A DNA stretch of 64,000 nucleotides, from contig NYYH01000076.1 in NCBI GenBank assembly GCA_002686705.1, forward strand, positions 1 through 64,000. The letters are read 5' to 3'. How positions within the stretch are numbered: the stretch's first letter is position 1; each line of letters begins with the position of its first letter. The stretch is from Bacteroidota bacterium. Its GTDB lineage: Bacteria > Bacteroidota > Bacteroidia > Bacteroidales > F082. The notes under the pieces were generated by a model that saw only the letters and a list, made by a program, of their open reading frames with translations, was not told where the DNA came from and searched no databases. The translations under genes and the position numbers were made by a program. Positions 19,233-29,298 of the stretch are shown in pieces.

Positions 19233-21500
19233 TTAAAATTCGTCTTCTTCTTCTTGGTCTAGCATTCCATTTTGACGTTCGCGATCATATTTCTCACAAT
19301 CAAATTCAATCATTACATCTCTTAGAGGTTTGTCGAATTCACCCATGCTAATACCCAATGAGGGATCTGCGTAGATCTTTTTCATATAAAGGGCCCAAAT
19401 TGGCAATGCCATATTAGCTCCTTGCCCTAAGGTAAGGGTTCTGAAATGCACACTACGATCTTCAGCACCTACCCATACTCCTGAAGTAAGATCAGGTGTG
19501 ATTCCCATAAACCATCCATCAGATTGATTTTGAGTTGTTCCTGTTTTTCCGGCAATAGGGTGGTTAAATCCGTACTTATATCTGAGTCTAATACCAGTAC
19601 CACTTTCCACAACACCTTCTAACAGTTTCAGCATTTTGTAGGCTGTAACTTCATTCATAGCTTCGGTTTTTTCAGGAACGAACCTTTCTAATAAGTTGCC
19701 ATTTTTATCTTCAATTTTAGTAACGAATGTAGGTTTAACGTATACGCCTTTGTTTGCAAATGTGTTCATTGCTCCTACCATTTCGTAGAGTGATAAATCA
19801 GGAGTGCCCAGAGCTATTGAGGGCACTGCTGGTATATCAGATTTAACACCCATCTTTCTGGCCATTTGCCTTACCGACTGTGGTGAGAACCTGCCAATAA
19901 GATATGCTGATATCCAATTGTTAGAATTTGCTAAGGCCCATTTTAAGGTTACTTCTTCACCAATTCGGTCACTTCCAGAGTTTCTTGGAGCCCAGAAAGT
20001 ATTGTCATCTAGTTCAACACTATACTGAATATTTGAAACTTTATAGCATGGTGTATATTCACCTTCTTGCATGGCAAGAGAATAAAGGAAAGGTTTAAAA
20101 GTTGAACCCACCTGCCGTTTTCCTTGAACCACATGATCAAATTTAAAGTAACTATAATCAATACCACCAACCATAGCCCTGACATAACCGGTATGTGATT
20201 CCATGGATAGCAATCCGGCTTGTAAAAAATATTTATGATATAAGATTGAATCCAAAGGTGTCATGATTGTGTCAATTGGTCCATGCCAGCTAAAAACCAT
20301 CATTTCAGTAGGGATACTAAAGTTGTCCAATATAGAATCCAGGCTAACACCGGCATTACGTAACTTGCGATATCTTTCACTTCTTTTAACTGCCTGAAGC
20401 ATTATCCTTTCGACTGATTCTTCAGCTTCTTCTTCATCAAAATCGAAAGGAGCATTTGTAGTTCCTTCCCAGTGCTCGTAAAATGCAGGTTGTATATCAA
20501 GTGAAAGATGCTCTCGTACTGCTTCTTCTGCATATTCTTGCATGCGTGAGTCGATGGTGGTGAAGATTTTCAGCCCATCTTTATATAAACTATAAGGCGT
20601 ACCATCAGGTTTAAAGTGGGAATTACACCACTCCTTTAACTGACCGCGCAAATATTCTCGTAAATAAGTAGCTAAACCCTGGTTGTGATCTTGCATTGAA
20701 TATTTTGAAACGCCGAGAGGCAAACTGCTAACGGAGTCATATACCTCCTGAGTGATAAAACCGTATTTTTGCATTTGATTTAGAACCAAGTTACGTCTTC
20801 GTAAAGAGCGATCAGGATTAGAGATAGGGCTATATCTGGTTGGTGCATTTACAACGCCTGCCATAAGAGCAGCCTCTTGTAGATTTAATGAATCAGGAGT
20901 ACAATCAAAAAAAGTTGCCGAAGCAGATTTTATACCATAAGAATTATGCCCAAATGGAACTGTGTTTAGATACATTGCAATAATCTCTTCTTTGGAATAA
21001 TATCTTTCTAATTTAAGAGCTGTAATCCACTCTTGAAATTTGCGCAGCACAAGTTGGGGAGTAGAAAGTCTACCTCTTGGAAACAGGTTTTTTGCCAATT
21101 GTTGTGTAAGTGTGCTGCCACCACCTCTATGATTTCCTGTAATTACTCCATAAAAAACCCGAAGTAAAGCTTTCTCATCTATCCCAGAGTGTTTCTCAAA
21201 CCTAATATCTTCTATAGCGATCAAGGCATTTATTAAGTTTGGTGAAATATCTCGATAACTTATGTTTGACCTGTTCTCTATAAAAAATGTTCCGAGTAGT
21301 TCACCATTAGAAGAGTAAACTTCCGAAGCAAGGTTGCTTTTGGGATTTTCTAATTCTTCAAACGTAGGCATGTGACCAAACCATTCACCTACAATACCAT
21401 AGAAAAAAACTACAGCCAATGCGATTGATAAAAACCATAGTAGCCATAGTTTAAGGATGTAGTTAAAGAATTTTTTCTTTTCTGATTTTTGATTTGCCAT
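19233..21500 (-). CDS. Penicillin-binding protein 1A-type bifunctional peptidoglycan synthase
   Basis: The 755-residue product has a cytoplasmic start and one membrane helix (about 13-35). A GT51 glycosyltransferase domain follows, with the catalytic motif EDIRFEKHSG (97-106) and GGGSTLTQQLAKN (126-138). The transpeptidase domain carries STFK (S466, K469), SNN (526-528) and KTGT (652-655). Both catalytic sites are intact. It polymerises and cross-links peptidoglycan in the periplasm. It is the last gene of a ricT-gldH-PBP1A run with gaps of 66 and 28 bases. The C-terminal tail is acidic (QEEEDEF). Confidence 0.93.
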   Translation of the reverse strand: MANQKSEKKKFFNYILKLWLLWFLSIALAVVFFYGIVGEWFGHMPTFEELENPKSNLASEVYSSNGELLGTFFIENRSNISYRDISPNLINALIAIEDIRFEKHSGIDEKALLRVFYGVITGNHRGGGSTLTQQLAKNLFPRGRLSTPQLVLRKFQEWITALKLERYYSKEEIIAMYLNTVPFGHNSYGIKSASATFFDCTPDSLNLQEAALMAGVVNAPTRYSPISNPDRSLRRRNLVLNQMQKYGFITQEVYDSVSSLPLGVSKYSMQDHNQGLATYLREYLRGQLKEWCNSHFKPDGTPYSLYKDGLKIFTTIDSRMQEYAEEAVREHLSLDIQPAFYEHWEGTTNAPFDFDEEEAEESVERIMLQAVKRSERYRKLRNAGVSLDSILDNFSIPTEMMVFSWHGPIDTIMTPLDSILYHKYFLQAGLLSMESHTGYVRAMVGGIDYSYFKFDHVVQGKRQVGSTFKPFLYSLAMQEGEYTPCYKVSNIQYSVELDDNTFWAPRNSGSDRIGEEVTLKWALANSNNWISAYLIGRFSPQSVRQMARKMGVKSDIPAVPSIALGTPDLSLYEMVGAMNTFANKGVYVKPTFVTKIEDKNGNLLERFVPEKTEAMNEVTAYKMLKLLEGVVESGTGIRLRYKYGFNHPIAGKTGTTQNQSDGWFMGITPDLTSGVWVGAEDRSVHFRTLTLGQGANMALPIWALYMKKIYADPSLGISMGEFDKPLRDVMIEFDCEKYDRERQNGMLDQEEEDEF

Positions 21501-21528
21501 AACACAAATACTCTTTTTCGAAAAACCT

Positions 21529-22023
21529 TTACTTAAGAGTTCCCACCTTATTTATACTTAATCCTATATTGTTAATACCAACTAATGTATCAACACGCAT
21601 AGCATGCTGAACGAGAAATCGGTAGGTACCTATTAGTGGGAAAGATAAGCCAGACTTTAAAACAATATTACTTTCTTTTATATCTCCCCATCCTTTGCCT
21701 AGCCATTTTCCTTCGTCGTTTGCCAGATTAAGTTCAATTGTATCGCGACTAATATTACCGTTAGGAAACTCTGTAATTAAAAATATATATAAGTTGCTAT
21801 ACCTGTAATTAATCGAATTTCGAATATTTAATCCGAAATCATATGTATCAAGAGTGTCGTTAATGTTAACATTAAAAGCAACAGCGTTATTCTTATACCA
21901 TCCTTCGGAAGGAAGAATAACATTTTGGTTAAAAACAGTATTGGTGGTACACGAGTAAAGAACTGCCGATAGTATGGCTAAAGACAAAAATGTAATTGCT
22001 GATTTTCTTAAAAAGTTAAACAT
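21529..22023 (-). CDS. gldH: Gliding motility lipoprotein GldH
   Basis: The 164-residue product has a lipoprotein signal with lipobox LYSC (Cys25). The mature part matches the GldH family of Bacteroidota: WYKNNAVAFNV, NIRNSINYRYSNLYIF, GKWLGKGWGDIKES, TYRFLVQHAMRVD. GldH is needed for gliding in Flavobacterium and is an accessory to the T9SS/gliding machinery. In Bacteroidota it is commonly found between ricT and a PBP1A gene, as here. The core gldKLMN operon is 28 kb away in this window. Confidence 0.9.
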   Translation of the reverse strand: MFNFLRKSAITFLSLAILSAVLYSCTTNTVFNQNVILPSEGWYKNNAVAFNVNINDTLDTYDFGLNIRNSINYRYSNLYIFLITEFPNGNISRDTIELNLANDEGKWLGKGWGDIKESNIVLKSGLSFPLIGTYRFLVQHAMRVDTLVGINNIGLSINKVGTLK

Positions 22024-22089
22024 CTATGTTATAAGAATGGGAAATAGAAATATTTATTATTTAGCTCCGAAAAAAAAGTCAAAATAATA

Positions 22090-23202
22090 TCACACATAAC
22101 TTGTAATATCATTTGAATAACCGTCATCTATTATATTATCCACTTGCGTATTTTTTTCGGCAAATTCTTCCAGTTCCGATGGTAACTTACCTTTTTTATT
22201 TTGAGTTATAATATATTTAACTTTATCAATGGGTATTGCCATCATATTAATAGAATCGTCTGTGTAGGCATACCACATAGTCTTTTTAAATACTTCACTT
22301 TTGATGTAATAAGCTTTGCCCTTTTTAGTATTGAGTGGTATTGAGCTATCAGGAAATTCGTTAAGTGTATCTATATAATCATCAACCTCGTAATTTATAC
22401 AGCATTTTAACTTAGCACACTGGCCTGCAAGTTTTTGAGGATTTAGTGATAATTGTTGTATGCGAGCTGAATTAGTTGAAACACTAGTGAAATTACTCAT
22501 ATAAGAAGAGCAACATTGCTCACGTCCACAGGGTCCAATTCCTCCAACTTTAGCTGCTTCCTGGCGAACGCCGATTTGTTTCATCTCGATCCGTACCTTG
22601 AAAGCATCTGCAAGTTTTCTTATTAATTCTCTAAAGTCAACCCTATCGTTTGCTGTATAATAAAAAATGGCTTTTGTTTTATCGCCCTGGTACTCAACAT
22701 CATTAATTTTCATTTCAAGGTTGAGATCTAATGCAATAGATCTGGATTTTAGCATTGTAGGATTCTCGAGCTCAATTATTTCCAGCCATTTTTCTATATC
22801 AGTATTTCTTGCATGCCTGAAAACACGTTTTAGATCTTTTTTGTCAGGATCTACTTGTTTACGCTTCATCTGAATTCTAACTAATTCACCAGTTAGCGTA
22901 ATTATTCCAATATCATGCCCTGGTGATGCTTCGACAGCAACAACTTCACCTTTCTTTAATGTCATTTCTGGCTGGAAGGTAAAAAAATCCTTTCGTCCAT
23001 TTTTAAACCGTACTTCAACAAAATTATAACTGGATTTTGATAAAGGATCGTTATAATCCGGCAGCCAATCATAAGTACTTAATTTGCAGCATCTTTGCTG
23101 ATTAACAAAAAGGTCATCCTTCTCTGTGCCGGATACAGTACAACATCCCCTTGATAGAACAATATTTTTTTGTTGATTATTATTTTCTTTTATTTCACCC
23201 AT
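22090..23202 (-). CDS. ricT: PSP1/RicT-family regulatory protein
   Basis: The 370-residue product contains the PSP1 C-terminal domain. It has the cysteine clusters of RicT (YaaT): PCGREQCC (C225, C230, C231) and CAKLKCC (C262, C267, C268). In Bacillus, RicT with RicA/RicF carries Fe-S clusters and affects RNase Y-dependent RNA maturation. In Bacteroidota the role is not established. Extra CC pairs occur near the N-terminus (20-21, 38-39). First gene of the run toward gldH and PBP1A; an exact -7 element lies upstream. Confidence 0.85.
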   Translation of the reverse strand: MGEIKENNNQQKNIVLSRGCCTVSGTEKDDLFVNQQRCCKLSTYDWLPDYNDPLSKSSYNFVEVRFKNGRKDFFTFQPEMTLKKGEVVAVEASPGHDIGIITLTGELVRIQMKRKQVDPDKKDLKRVFRHARNTDIEKWLEIIELENPTMLKSRSIALDLNLEMKINDVEYQGDKTKAIFYYTANDRVDFRELIRKLADAFKVRIEMKQIGVRQEAAKVGGIGPCGREQCCSSYMSNFTSVSTNSARIQQLSLNPQKLAGQCAKLKCCINYEVDDYIDTLNEFPDSSIPLNTKKGKAYYIKSEVFKKTMWYAYTDDSINMMAIPIDKVKYIITQNKKGKLPSELEEFAEKNTQVDNIIDDGYSNDITSYV

Positions 23203-23238
23203 ATTATTTCTGCGATCTCTATCTCAATTGTATCGTGA

Positions 23239-23246
23239 CAAAGGTA
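23239..23246 (-). promoter_or_regulatory. Bacteroidota -7 element before ricT
   Basis: The minus strand reads TACCTTTG, an exact TAnnTTTG match 36 bases before the ricT ATG. It probably drives ricT-gldH-PBP1A. Confidence 0.45.
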
Positions 23247-23285
23247 AACATTAAGTTTATTTATTCAGTAAACAGTTAATATTCT

Positions 23286-23915
23286 CTAAAATGAGATTAT
23301 TGACCTGATTAAGATGAAAATGCCAAATCCTGCAATGGCGATTCCGGCAATTTTATTTATCAGTATGAGGAATTTATCTGTTATAAACCTCTTAAACTGA
23401 GAAGCGGCAAAAGTTTTAATTATATCCGTAATCAAAACAATTGATAATGTTCCTGAAAAAAACAAAATAAGTTTAAAAGTATCGGCGTTGAAACGTGCTG
23501 TTATACCTACGATAATGCTAATCCAAAATATCCATACAAAAGGATTTACAGCATTTAAAATAAAACCTTTACCTATATATATTATTGGATGTGGAGCCTT
23601 GATTTCGGGTTTATCCTCCATCTCTCTGATGTCGGTTTTCCTTAAGTAAGTAACAATCCCAATAATAATTAAAAGCCCCCCACCAATAATACCCATTAAG
23701 CTGTAATTTTGGGCGCCACTCGTTATGCTTGTTGCTCCGTAAAGCGATGCTGTTACAATTACGAGATCGTTTAGAAAAATGCCAAATGCTAGTAATATTC
23801 CAGGAAAAAATCCCCTATAGATTCCGGTTTGAATTAGGGCAAAAAATGCAGGACCAAAGCCAAAAAGAAAAGCTAATGATAAACCCAGAATTGTTCCCTC
23901 AAGAAAAACATCCAT
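23286..23915 (-). CDS. LysE-family amino-acid exporter
   Basis: The 209-residue, six-helix membrane protein has the LysE/RhtB pattern: GLSLAFLFGFGPAFFALIQTGIYRGF near the N-terminus, FGIFLNDLVIV in helix 2, and NAVNPFVWIFW in helix 4. Members export amino acids or similar small molecules across the inner membrane. The substrate is unknown. It is a separate unit from ricT (83-base gap) and has a TATTTTTG -7 element on the minus strand at 23940-23947. Confidence 0.85.
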   Translation of the reverse strand: MDVFLEGTILGLSLAFLFGFGPAFFALIQTGIYRGFFPGILLAFGIFLNDLVIVTASLYGATSITSGAQNYSLMGIIGGGLLIIIGIVTYLRKTDIREMEDKPEIKAPHPIIYIGKGFILNAVNPFVWIFWISIIVGITARFNADTFKLILFFSGTLSIVLITDIIKTFAASQFKRFITDKFLILINKIAGIAIAGFGIFILIRSIISF

Positions 23916-24059
23916 CGTTAGGCCATTTTATTAATGATCCAAAAATAGTTAAAACTTTGTACCTTAATGTATTTCGCCATTATTAATAAAAATTTATGAC
24001 TATTGTTGAATATCAAATAAGTCGGCAAATCTACGATAGGGATTAGCCATATCAGATTT

Positions 24060-25622
24060 TTATATCAATATAGGTTTTTTAATTAGTAGGTTATTACTCT
24101 CAAGGTACTCATTCCACTCATCGATCCGTGAGTTTTTTAATACACGAGGAAACTTATTAGCACTACCTTCCTTCCCTGATTCCTTCATGTAATTATAAAA
24201 AACCTTTGAAGGGAGCACCGTTACCCAAACTTCTTTTATGGCCTCCATTCGCTCAACACGGTAATCGTCATTTAAATTTTTTAAATGTTCATCTATTATT
24301 TTCGCAGCGCGGTTTCCTTCAAGATGATCATCTGTACCAATATACCACCTATGGGCAAACAGGCTACCATGTCGGACACCTGCAATTGTGAACTCTTTTA
24401 TCTTAATATCCAAGTCTTCCTGCAATAACTCTATTGCACGATTCATATTCTCCTGTGAAAGATGTTCACCACAAATACTAATATAATGATTAGTCCGACC
24501 CGTTATTATTATTTCACATTTGTCTTTATCTACAAACTTTATGGTATCACCAAGCAAATAGCGCCATGCACCAGCATTTGTTGAGATAAGTAAAGCATAA
24601 TCAACACCTTCTTCAATATCTCCAATTGTTAATGTTTGAGGGTTTTCACAAAGGTTACCTTCATCATCAAAGTTAGTTCTGTTAAAGGGAACAAATTCAT
24701 AATAAATTCCATTATCAAGCACCATCTGCATCCCCAATGAATCCTTTCCATTTTGAAAAGCGATATATCCTTCTGATGCCAGATATGATTCATTATACAA
24801 TAGCGGTTTGGCTACCAGCTTTTCAAAGCTCTTTACATAAGGTTTAAATGAAACTCCACTATGAACATAAACGGAAAGATTTGGCCAAATATCATGGATT
24901 GTTTCCACCTTGTACTCACTAATTATTCTCTCCATCAATATCTGAACCCATGCAGGTACACCTACAATAATACCAATATCCCAAGACGGTGCTTTTTTAA
25001 CCATTTCCTTAAGCTTGGTAGCCCAGTCGGCAGTACGTGAGATACGTCTTCCTGGTCTGTAAAAATGTTGAAACCAGAAGGGAATATTACCTGCAGTTAT
25101 CCCCGACAAATCGCCTTCGTAATAAGTTCCATTGTATTGCAAGTGGGTGCTGCCACCGATCATTAAGATACCTTTTTCGTAAAATTCGAGTGGAAAATCA
25201 AATTTAGTCATAGTAATTAATTGCCTCAGGGTTACCTGTTTTATACCACGTAGCATCTCGTTAGTAATAGGAATATATTTACTTGATGCATCGGAGGTGC
25301 CTGAACTTAGTGCAAAATACCTAACTCGTCCAGGCCATGCAACATACGATTCACCGTTTAATGCCCGATACCACCAACGTTTGTACATTGATTGATAGTC
25401 GTGAACCGGAACAGTATTTTCAAATGATTTTTGAACATTATTTGTATTAAGCAGTTTTGAAAACTTATAATGTTCACCAATTGCAGTAAATTGTGATTTT
25501 TGGAGAAGCTTTTTTAATTCCCTTTTTTGCGCAGCTTCAGGGTTGAGCTTTCTACGTTGCTTTTCAACTGGCAGATTACGCAACTCAAATGCTTTTTTAA
25601 TAATGCTTCCCAATATTGGCAT
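24060..25622 (-). CDS. GH3 auxin-responsive promoter family protein (adenylate-forming enzyme), copy 2
   Basis: The 520-residue product has GH3 motifs SSGTSDASSKYIP (106-118), YLASEGYIAF (280-289), WRYLLGDT (353-360) and ITGR (373-376). It is a diverged paralogue of the gene at 1306-2808: same length class, same motif order, clearly lower identity overall. Family members adenylate a carboxylate and transfer it to an amine. The bacterial substrate is unknown. A good promoter lies 23-53 bases upstream. The gene is next to, but probably not part of, the suf operon (89-base gap). Confidence 0.85.
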   Translation of the reverse strand: MPILGSIIKKAFELRNLPVEKQRRKLNPEAAQKRELKKLLQKSQFTAIGEHYKFSKLLNTNNVQKSFENTVPVHDYQSMYKRWWYRALNGESYVAWPGRVRYFALSSGTSDASSKYIPITNEMLRGIKQVTLRQLITMTKFDFPLEFYEKGILMIGGSTHLQYNGTYYEGDLSGITAGNIPFWFQHFYRPGRRISRTADWATKLKEMVKKAPSWDIGIIVGVPAWVQILMERIISEYKVETIHDIWPNLSVYVHSGVSFKPYVKSFEKLVAKPLLYNESYLASEGYIAFQNGKDSLGMQMVLDNGIYYEFVPFNRTNFDDEGNLCENPQTLTIGDIEEGVDYALLISTNAGAWRYLLGDTIKFVDKDKCEIIITGRTNHYISICGEHLSQENMNRAIELLQEDLDIKIKEFTIAGVRHGSLFAHRWYIGTDDHLEGNRAAKIIDEHLKNLNDDYRVERMEAIKEVWVTVLPSKVFYNYMKESGKEGSANKFPRVLKNSRIDEWNEYLESNNLLIKKPILI

Positions 25623-25644
25623 AGTCTCAATAATTATGAGCCAG

Positions 25645-25677
25645 CAAATTTATTAAAATTTATGGTTTTTGGAACAA
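25645..25677 (-). promoter_or_regulatory. Bacteroidota promoter before GH3 copy 2
   Basis: On the minus strand TTG (25675-25677), 22 bases, then TAAATTTG (25645-25652), an exact -7 match. The predicted transcript start is close to the ATG at 25622, giving a short leader. Confidence 0.5.
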
Positions 25678-25711
25678 TCGTTTCAACGGATCAGAATAAA
25701 TTGCAAACAAA

Positions 25712-26032
25712 TTACAACATCCCTAATTCCAACTTTGCTTCTTCTGTCATCATATCATGATCCCAAGGAGGCTCAAAAGTAATCTCAACATTTACATTCT
25801 TAACATCACTTAAATAGCCTATTTCTTCCTTTACCTGAGCTGGCATGCTCTCTGCAACAGGACAATTAGGTGACGTAAGAGTCATTAATATTTTTACATT
25901 ACCATTTTCTTCAACTTTAATCTCGTAAATTAAACCGAGCTCATATATATTTACTGGAATCTCAGGATCGAATATATCTTTAAGAACGACTATTATTTTT
26001 GCTTCAAGATTTCGTATTTCCTCTATGCTCAT
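25712..26032 (-). CDS. SufT-like MIP18/DUF59 iron-sulfur assembly protein
   Basis: The 106-residue single-domain protein has DPEIPVNIYELGLIY (22-36) and TSPNCPVAE (53-61, Cys57), the core motifs of the MIP18/SufT family. These proteins help maturation of Fe-S proteins. It is the last gene downstream of sufE in a suf cluster, the usual place in Bacteroidota. The 102-base gap to sufE contains short ATGCTAAAAT repeats. Confidence 0.88.
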   Translation of the reverse strand: MSIEEIRNLEAKIIVVLKDIFDPEIPVNIYELGLIYEIKVEENGNVKILMTLTSPNCPVAESMPAQVKEEIGYLSDVKNVNVEITFEPPWDHDMMTEEAKLELGML

Positions 26033-26058
26033 ATTTTTGATTTTTGTGGTATTAGTAA

Positions 26059-26100
26059 ATGCTAAAATGCTAAAATGTGTGAATGCATGAATGCTAAAAT
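26059..26100. repeat. Short direct repeats ATGCTAAAAT
   Basis: Three copies of ATGCTAAAAT (26059-26068, 26067-26076 overlapping by two bases, 26091-26100) lie between sufE and the sufT-like gene. A fourth lies in the next gap at 26589-26598, upstream of sufE. Function unknown. Confidence 0.5.
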
Positions 26101-26134
26101 TTGAATAGCTACTGTTATCATGACATATAAGTAT

Positions 26135-26566
26135 TTAAGCATTCCTTTTTAATTCCAATGCTCGTGCATATAATTGCATTTGCTTTATCATCGAAACTAA
26201 ACCGTTTGCTCTTGAGGGCGACAAGTGAGATTTCAGGCCTATTTCATCCAGAAAATCAAAATTTGCAGTTATAATCTCTGATGGAGAACTCCCTGATAAT
26301 ACGCTGATTAATAAAGATATTATTCCTTTTGTGATAACGGCATCACTATCAGCTGTAAATTTAACTATGCCATTTTTTTCTTCGGCATGCAGCCAAACTC
26401 GTGATTGACAACCTGAAATTACGTGGGTCTCATTTTTATATTTCCCATCAATCAGGGGAAGTTCTTTTCCTAATTCAATAAGGAAGGAATATTTATCCAT
26501 CCAGTCATCAAAAATCGAGAATTCATCAACTACCAATTTTGCTTTTTCTTGTATAGTCATGTTCAA
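26135..26566 (-). CDS. sufE: SufE cysteine desulfuration protein
   Basis: The 143-residue product has the conserved SGCQSRVWL motif (51-59). Its Cys53 accepts persulfide sulfur from SufS, activates the desulfurase and passes sulfur to the SufBCD scaffold. The length is typical. It lies 66 bases downstream of sufS in the suf run. Start ATG 26566 (MNM...); the second Met, two codons on, is also possible. Confidence 0.93.
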   Translation of the reverse strand: MNMTIQEKAKLVVDEFSIFDDWMDKYSFLIELGKELPLIDGKYKNETHVISGCQSRVWLHAEEKNGIVKFTADSDAVITKGIISLLISVLSGSSPSEIITANFDFLDEIGLKSHLSPSRANGLVSMIKQMQLYARALELKRNA

Positions 26567-26632
26567 TTTATTAAGTAGGTTCTCCTCTATGCTAAAATTT
26601 ACTAGTTATTTCTAGACCATGTGTATTCTAAT

Positions 26633-27850
26633 TTAGGCTAACATATTAACAGCTTTCTTAACTGCATCGATAAACAAGTCCACTTCTTGGCTTGTATTAT
26701 ATAATCCAAAAGATGCACGAATAGTCCCTGAAAGGCCTAAATATTCCATTAAGGGTTGGGCACAATGAGTACCTGTACGGACAGCAATGCCCATCTGATC
26801 TAGTAGTGTTCCAAAATCGTATGGATGAATGTCGTTGATTACAAATGATAATACAGCAGTTTTCTGGTCTGCATTTCCAATTATTCTTACTCCGTTAATC
26901 TCACTTAATCTATTGGTAGCATAAGCTAGTAGTTTGTCCTCATAATCCCTGATCTGTATAATGTCAGATTTTTCTATGTACTTCAAGCATGCCTCCAGTC
27001 CAAGCGCACCGGCAACGTTTGGTGTACCTGCCTCATACTTATATGGTAAGTCATTAAAAGTTGTTTTTTCGAATGTTACATTACTAACCATCTCACCACC
27101 ATATTGATATGGGGACAGACGCTCCAACCATTCTGTTTTTCCATAAAGTACGCCAATACCCATTGGACCATAAGCTTTGTGTGCTGAGAGAGCATAAAAA
27201 TCGCAATCAAGATCAATTACATCAACTTCAATATGTGCAGTAGCCTGAGCACCATCTACCATAACTGGAACGTTATGCTCATGAGCCATTTTTACAATTT
27301 CTTTTATCGGGTTAATCGTACCAAGAACATTAGAGATATGTGTAATGGAAAGTAATTTTGTAGATGTGTTGATCATCTTCTTAAAAGCATCCAGATCAAG
27401 ATTGCCATCTGAATCAATTGGAATAACTTTTAATTTTGCCTTTTGCTTAATGCATAATTGTTGCCAGGGAACCAGGTTGGAATGATGCTCCATTGCAGTG
27501 ATAATTACCTCATCATTTGGTTTAATGAAATCAGTCATCACTGATGCGACCAGATTAATTGAATCAGTTGTGCCTTTTGTGAAAATAATTTCTTTTTCGC
27601 TTTTGGCATTAATAAACTTTGCGACATACCTTCGTGCATTTTCGAAATGCTCAGTCGCAATATTGCTTAAATAATGCATCCCACGATGTATATTGCCATT
27701 CTCCTTTTTGTAATAATCAGATATTCTCTTTATGACATCCAGAGGTTTTTGAGTTGTGGCGGCATTATCAAAATAAACAAGTGGTTTATTGTTTATCTTT
27801 TGAGATAAAATGGGGAAGTCAGATCTGATTTGTACGATTGGGAAATCCAT
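26633..27850 (-). CDS. sufS: SufS group II cysteine desulfurase
   Basis: The 405-residue PLP enzyme converts cysteine to alanine and a protein-bound persulfide. The PLP lysine is K225 in SAHKAYGPMG, HHSN (122-125) is the usual cofactor-stacking region, and the catalytic Cys363 is in RTGTHCAQP. It starts four bases after the sufD stop, so translation is probably coupled. Confidence 0.95.
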   Translation of the reverse strand: MDFPIVQIRSDFPILSQKINNKPLVYFDNAATTQKPLDVIKRISDYYKKENGNIHRGMHYLSNIATEHFENARRYVAKFINAKSEKEIIFTKGTTDSINLVASVMTDFIKPNDEVIITAMEHHSNLVPWQQLCIKQKAKLKVIPIDSDGNLDLDAFKKMINTSTKLLSITHISNVLGTINPIKEIVKMAHEHNVPVMVDGAQATAHIEVDVIDLDCDFYALSAHKAYGPMGIGVLYGKTEWLERLSPYQYGGEMVSNVTFEKTTFNDLPYKYEAGTPNVAGALGLEACLKYIEKSDIIQIRDYEDKLLAYATNRLSEINGVRIIGNADQKTAVLSFVINDIHPYDFGTLLDQMGIAVRTGTHCAQPLMEYLGLSGTIRASFGLYNTSQEVDLFIDAVKKAVNMLA

Positions 27851-27854
27851 GTTA

Positions 27855-29276
27855 TTATATTTTACTCAAATCTATTTCAAATTCGATTGGAATGTCTGGC
27901 GTAGAGCAATGTAATACGCATTTGTCACAAATTGATAGATCGCCCCGAAGTCTTTTTTTAACCATATCATCAATACTTAGTCTGAGGGCGTTGATGCTAA
28001 TCTTACTTGTTACTTCAGTAATAAACGCATACATGAGTAGCAACTTTGCATCGCTTTCTGAAATTCCACGTTGCATTAAATAAAACAACGCATTATCGTC
28101 AATTTGACCAACAGTTGCACCATGACTACAAACTACATCGTCAGCATAAATTTCAAGAAAAGGCATAGTGTCAATTGTTGCGTTGGGAGTCATAAGTATG
28201 TTAGCATTCTTTTGGAAAGCTTTAGTTCTTTGAGCATCTCTTGCAACAAAAATATGTCCATTAAAAACAGCTGATGCACTATCATCAAGCACTCCTTTAA
28301 ACATCTCATTGCTGGTACAATTTTCAACTGAGTGCTTTATTACTACCTGGTTGTCAACATGTTGTTTATTATCAATTAAATAAATTCCGCTTATGTCAGC
28401 AGCAGCATGTTCACCTTGTAAATCAACATTAATTTCATTTCTAATAGATCCTCCATTGAAGGTTAACACGTTTACTTTTAGATCGCTATTACTTTCCTGA
28501 TGTACAGAAGTAGAATTCACAAGAGTAGTTTGGTTGTTTAAGTTTTGTAATTTGTAAAGGTCAAGTTTTGCATTTTTGTCGAGGAACACTTCAGTATTTG
28601 TAACTAAAAATCCAGAATGTTGATTAATAGAATCATCACAGTGTAAAAATGTCAAACTACTGTTTTTGCCAACTATGATAAGGTTTCGTGAATTAATCAT
28701 TACATTTTTATCACGATTTACCATTTTAATAAGCTGAAGAGCTTTTTTAGATTCTACGTTATCTGGTACATAAACAAAAATTCCATCCGTGAAAACGGCT
28801 GCATTTACAGCACCTAATCCATGTTGTGACTCTTTAGCTATTTCATTAAAATAACTATCAATAAGTTCCGGATAAGCTTCTTGTGCAGCTATGATACTAC
28901 CTACGATAATGCCATCATCAAGGGTTTCAAGTAGTTTGTCATTTGAGTTATAATACCAGCCGTTGAGTAAAGCAAAAACGTTTGTGTCAAATCCATGAAC
29001 ATAACAATGAAAAATTTCATTTATTCGTTTATTAAACTCTGGTTTATTATCACCGATATCAAAGTCCATATCATAAAGATGCTGGATATTTGTTTGGTGC
29101 CATTTTTCATTACTTGTTAAAGGAAGTCTGATATCTTCAAACTGACTTATCCCATCCTCTCTTGCTTGCTTAACTTTTGGATGACATAGTTTGTACTTAT
29201 TATCTTTGTTATCTTGATAATGAGAGAGCAAGGATAATTCCAAGGGTTTATAATTATTTTCTGATAGTTTAATCAT
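27855..29276 (-). CDS. sufD: SufD Fe-S cluster assembly scaffold subunit
   Basis: The 473-residue product matches SufD: a beta-helix core and the C-terminal region with FLEIYADDVVCSHGATVGQIDDNALFYL, the SufB/SufD family signature with the conserved Cys-Ser-His. It forms the SufBC2D scaffold that builds Fe-S clusters in the cytosol. It follows sufC by 22 bases and precedes sufS by 4. Confidence 0.95.
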   Translation of the reverse strand: MIKLSENNYKPLELSLLSHYQDNKDNKYKLCHPKVKQAREDGISQFEDIRLPLTSNEKWHQTNIQHLYDMDFDIGDNKPEFNKRINEIFHCYVHGFDTNVFALLNGWYYNSNDKLLETLDDGIIVGSIIAAQEAYPELIDSYFNEIAKESQHGLGAVNAAVFTDGIFVYVPDNVESKKALQLIKMVNRDKNVMINSRNLIIVGKNSSLTFLHCDDSINQHSGFLVTNTEVFLDKNAKLDLYKLQNLNNQTTLVNSTSVHQESNSDLKVNVLTFNGGSIRNEINVDLQGEHAAADISGIYLIDNKQHVDNQVVIKHSVENCTSNEMFKGVLDDSASAVFNGHIFVARDAQRTKAFQKNANILMTPNATIDTMPFLEIYADDVVCSHGATVGQIDDNALFYLMQRGISESDAKLLLMYAFITEVTSKISINALRLSIDDMVKKRLRGDLSICDKCVLHCSTPDIPIEFEIDLSKI

Positions 29277-29298
29277 TATAATGGTAATCGTTTTACAC

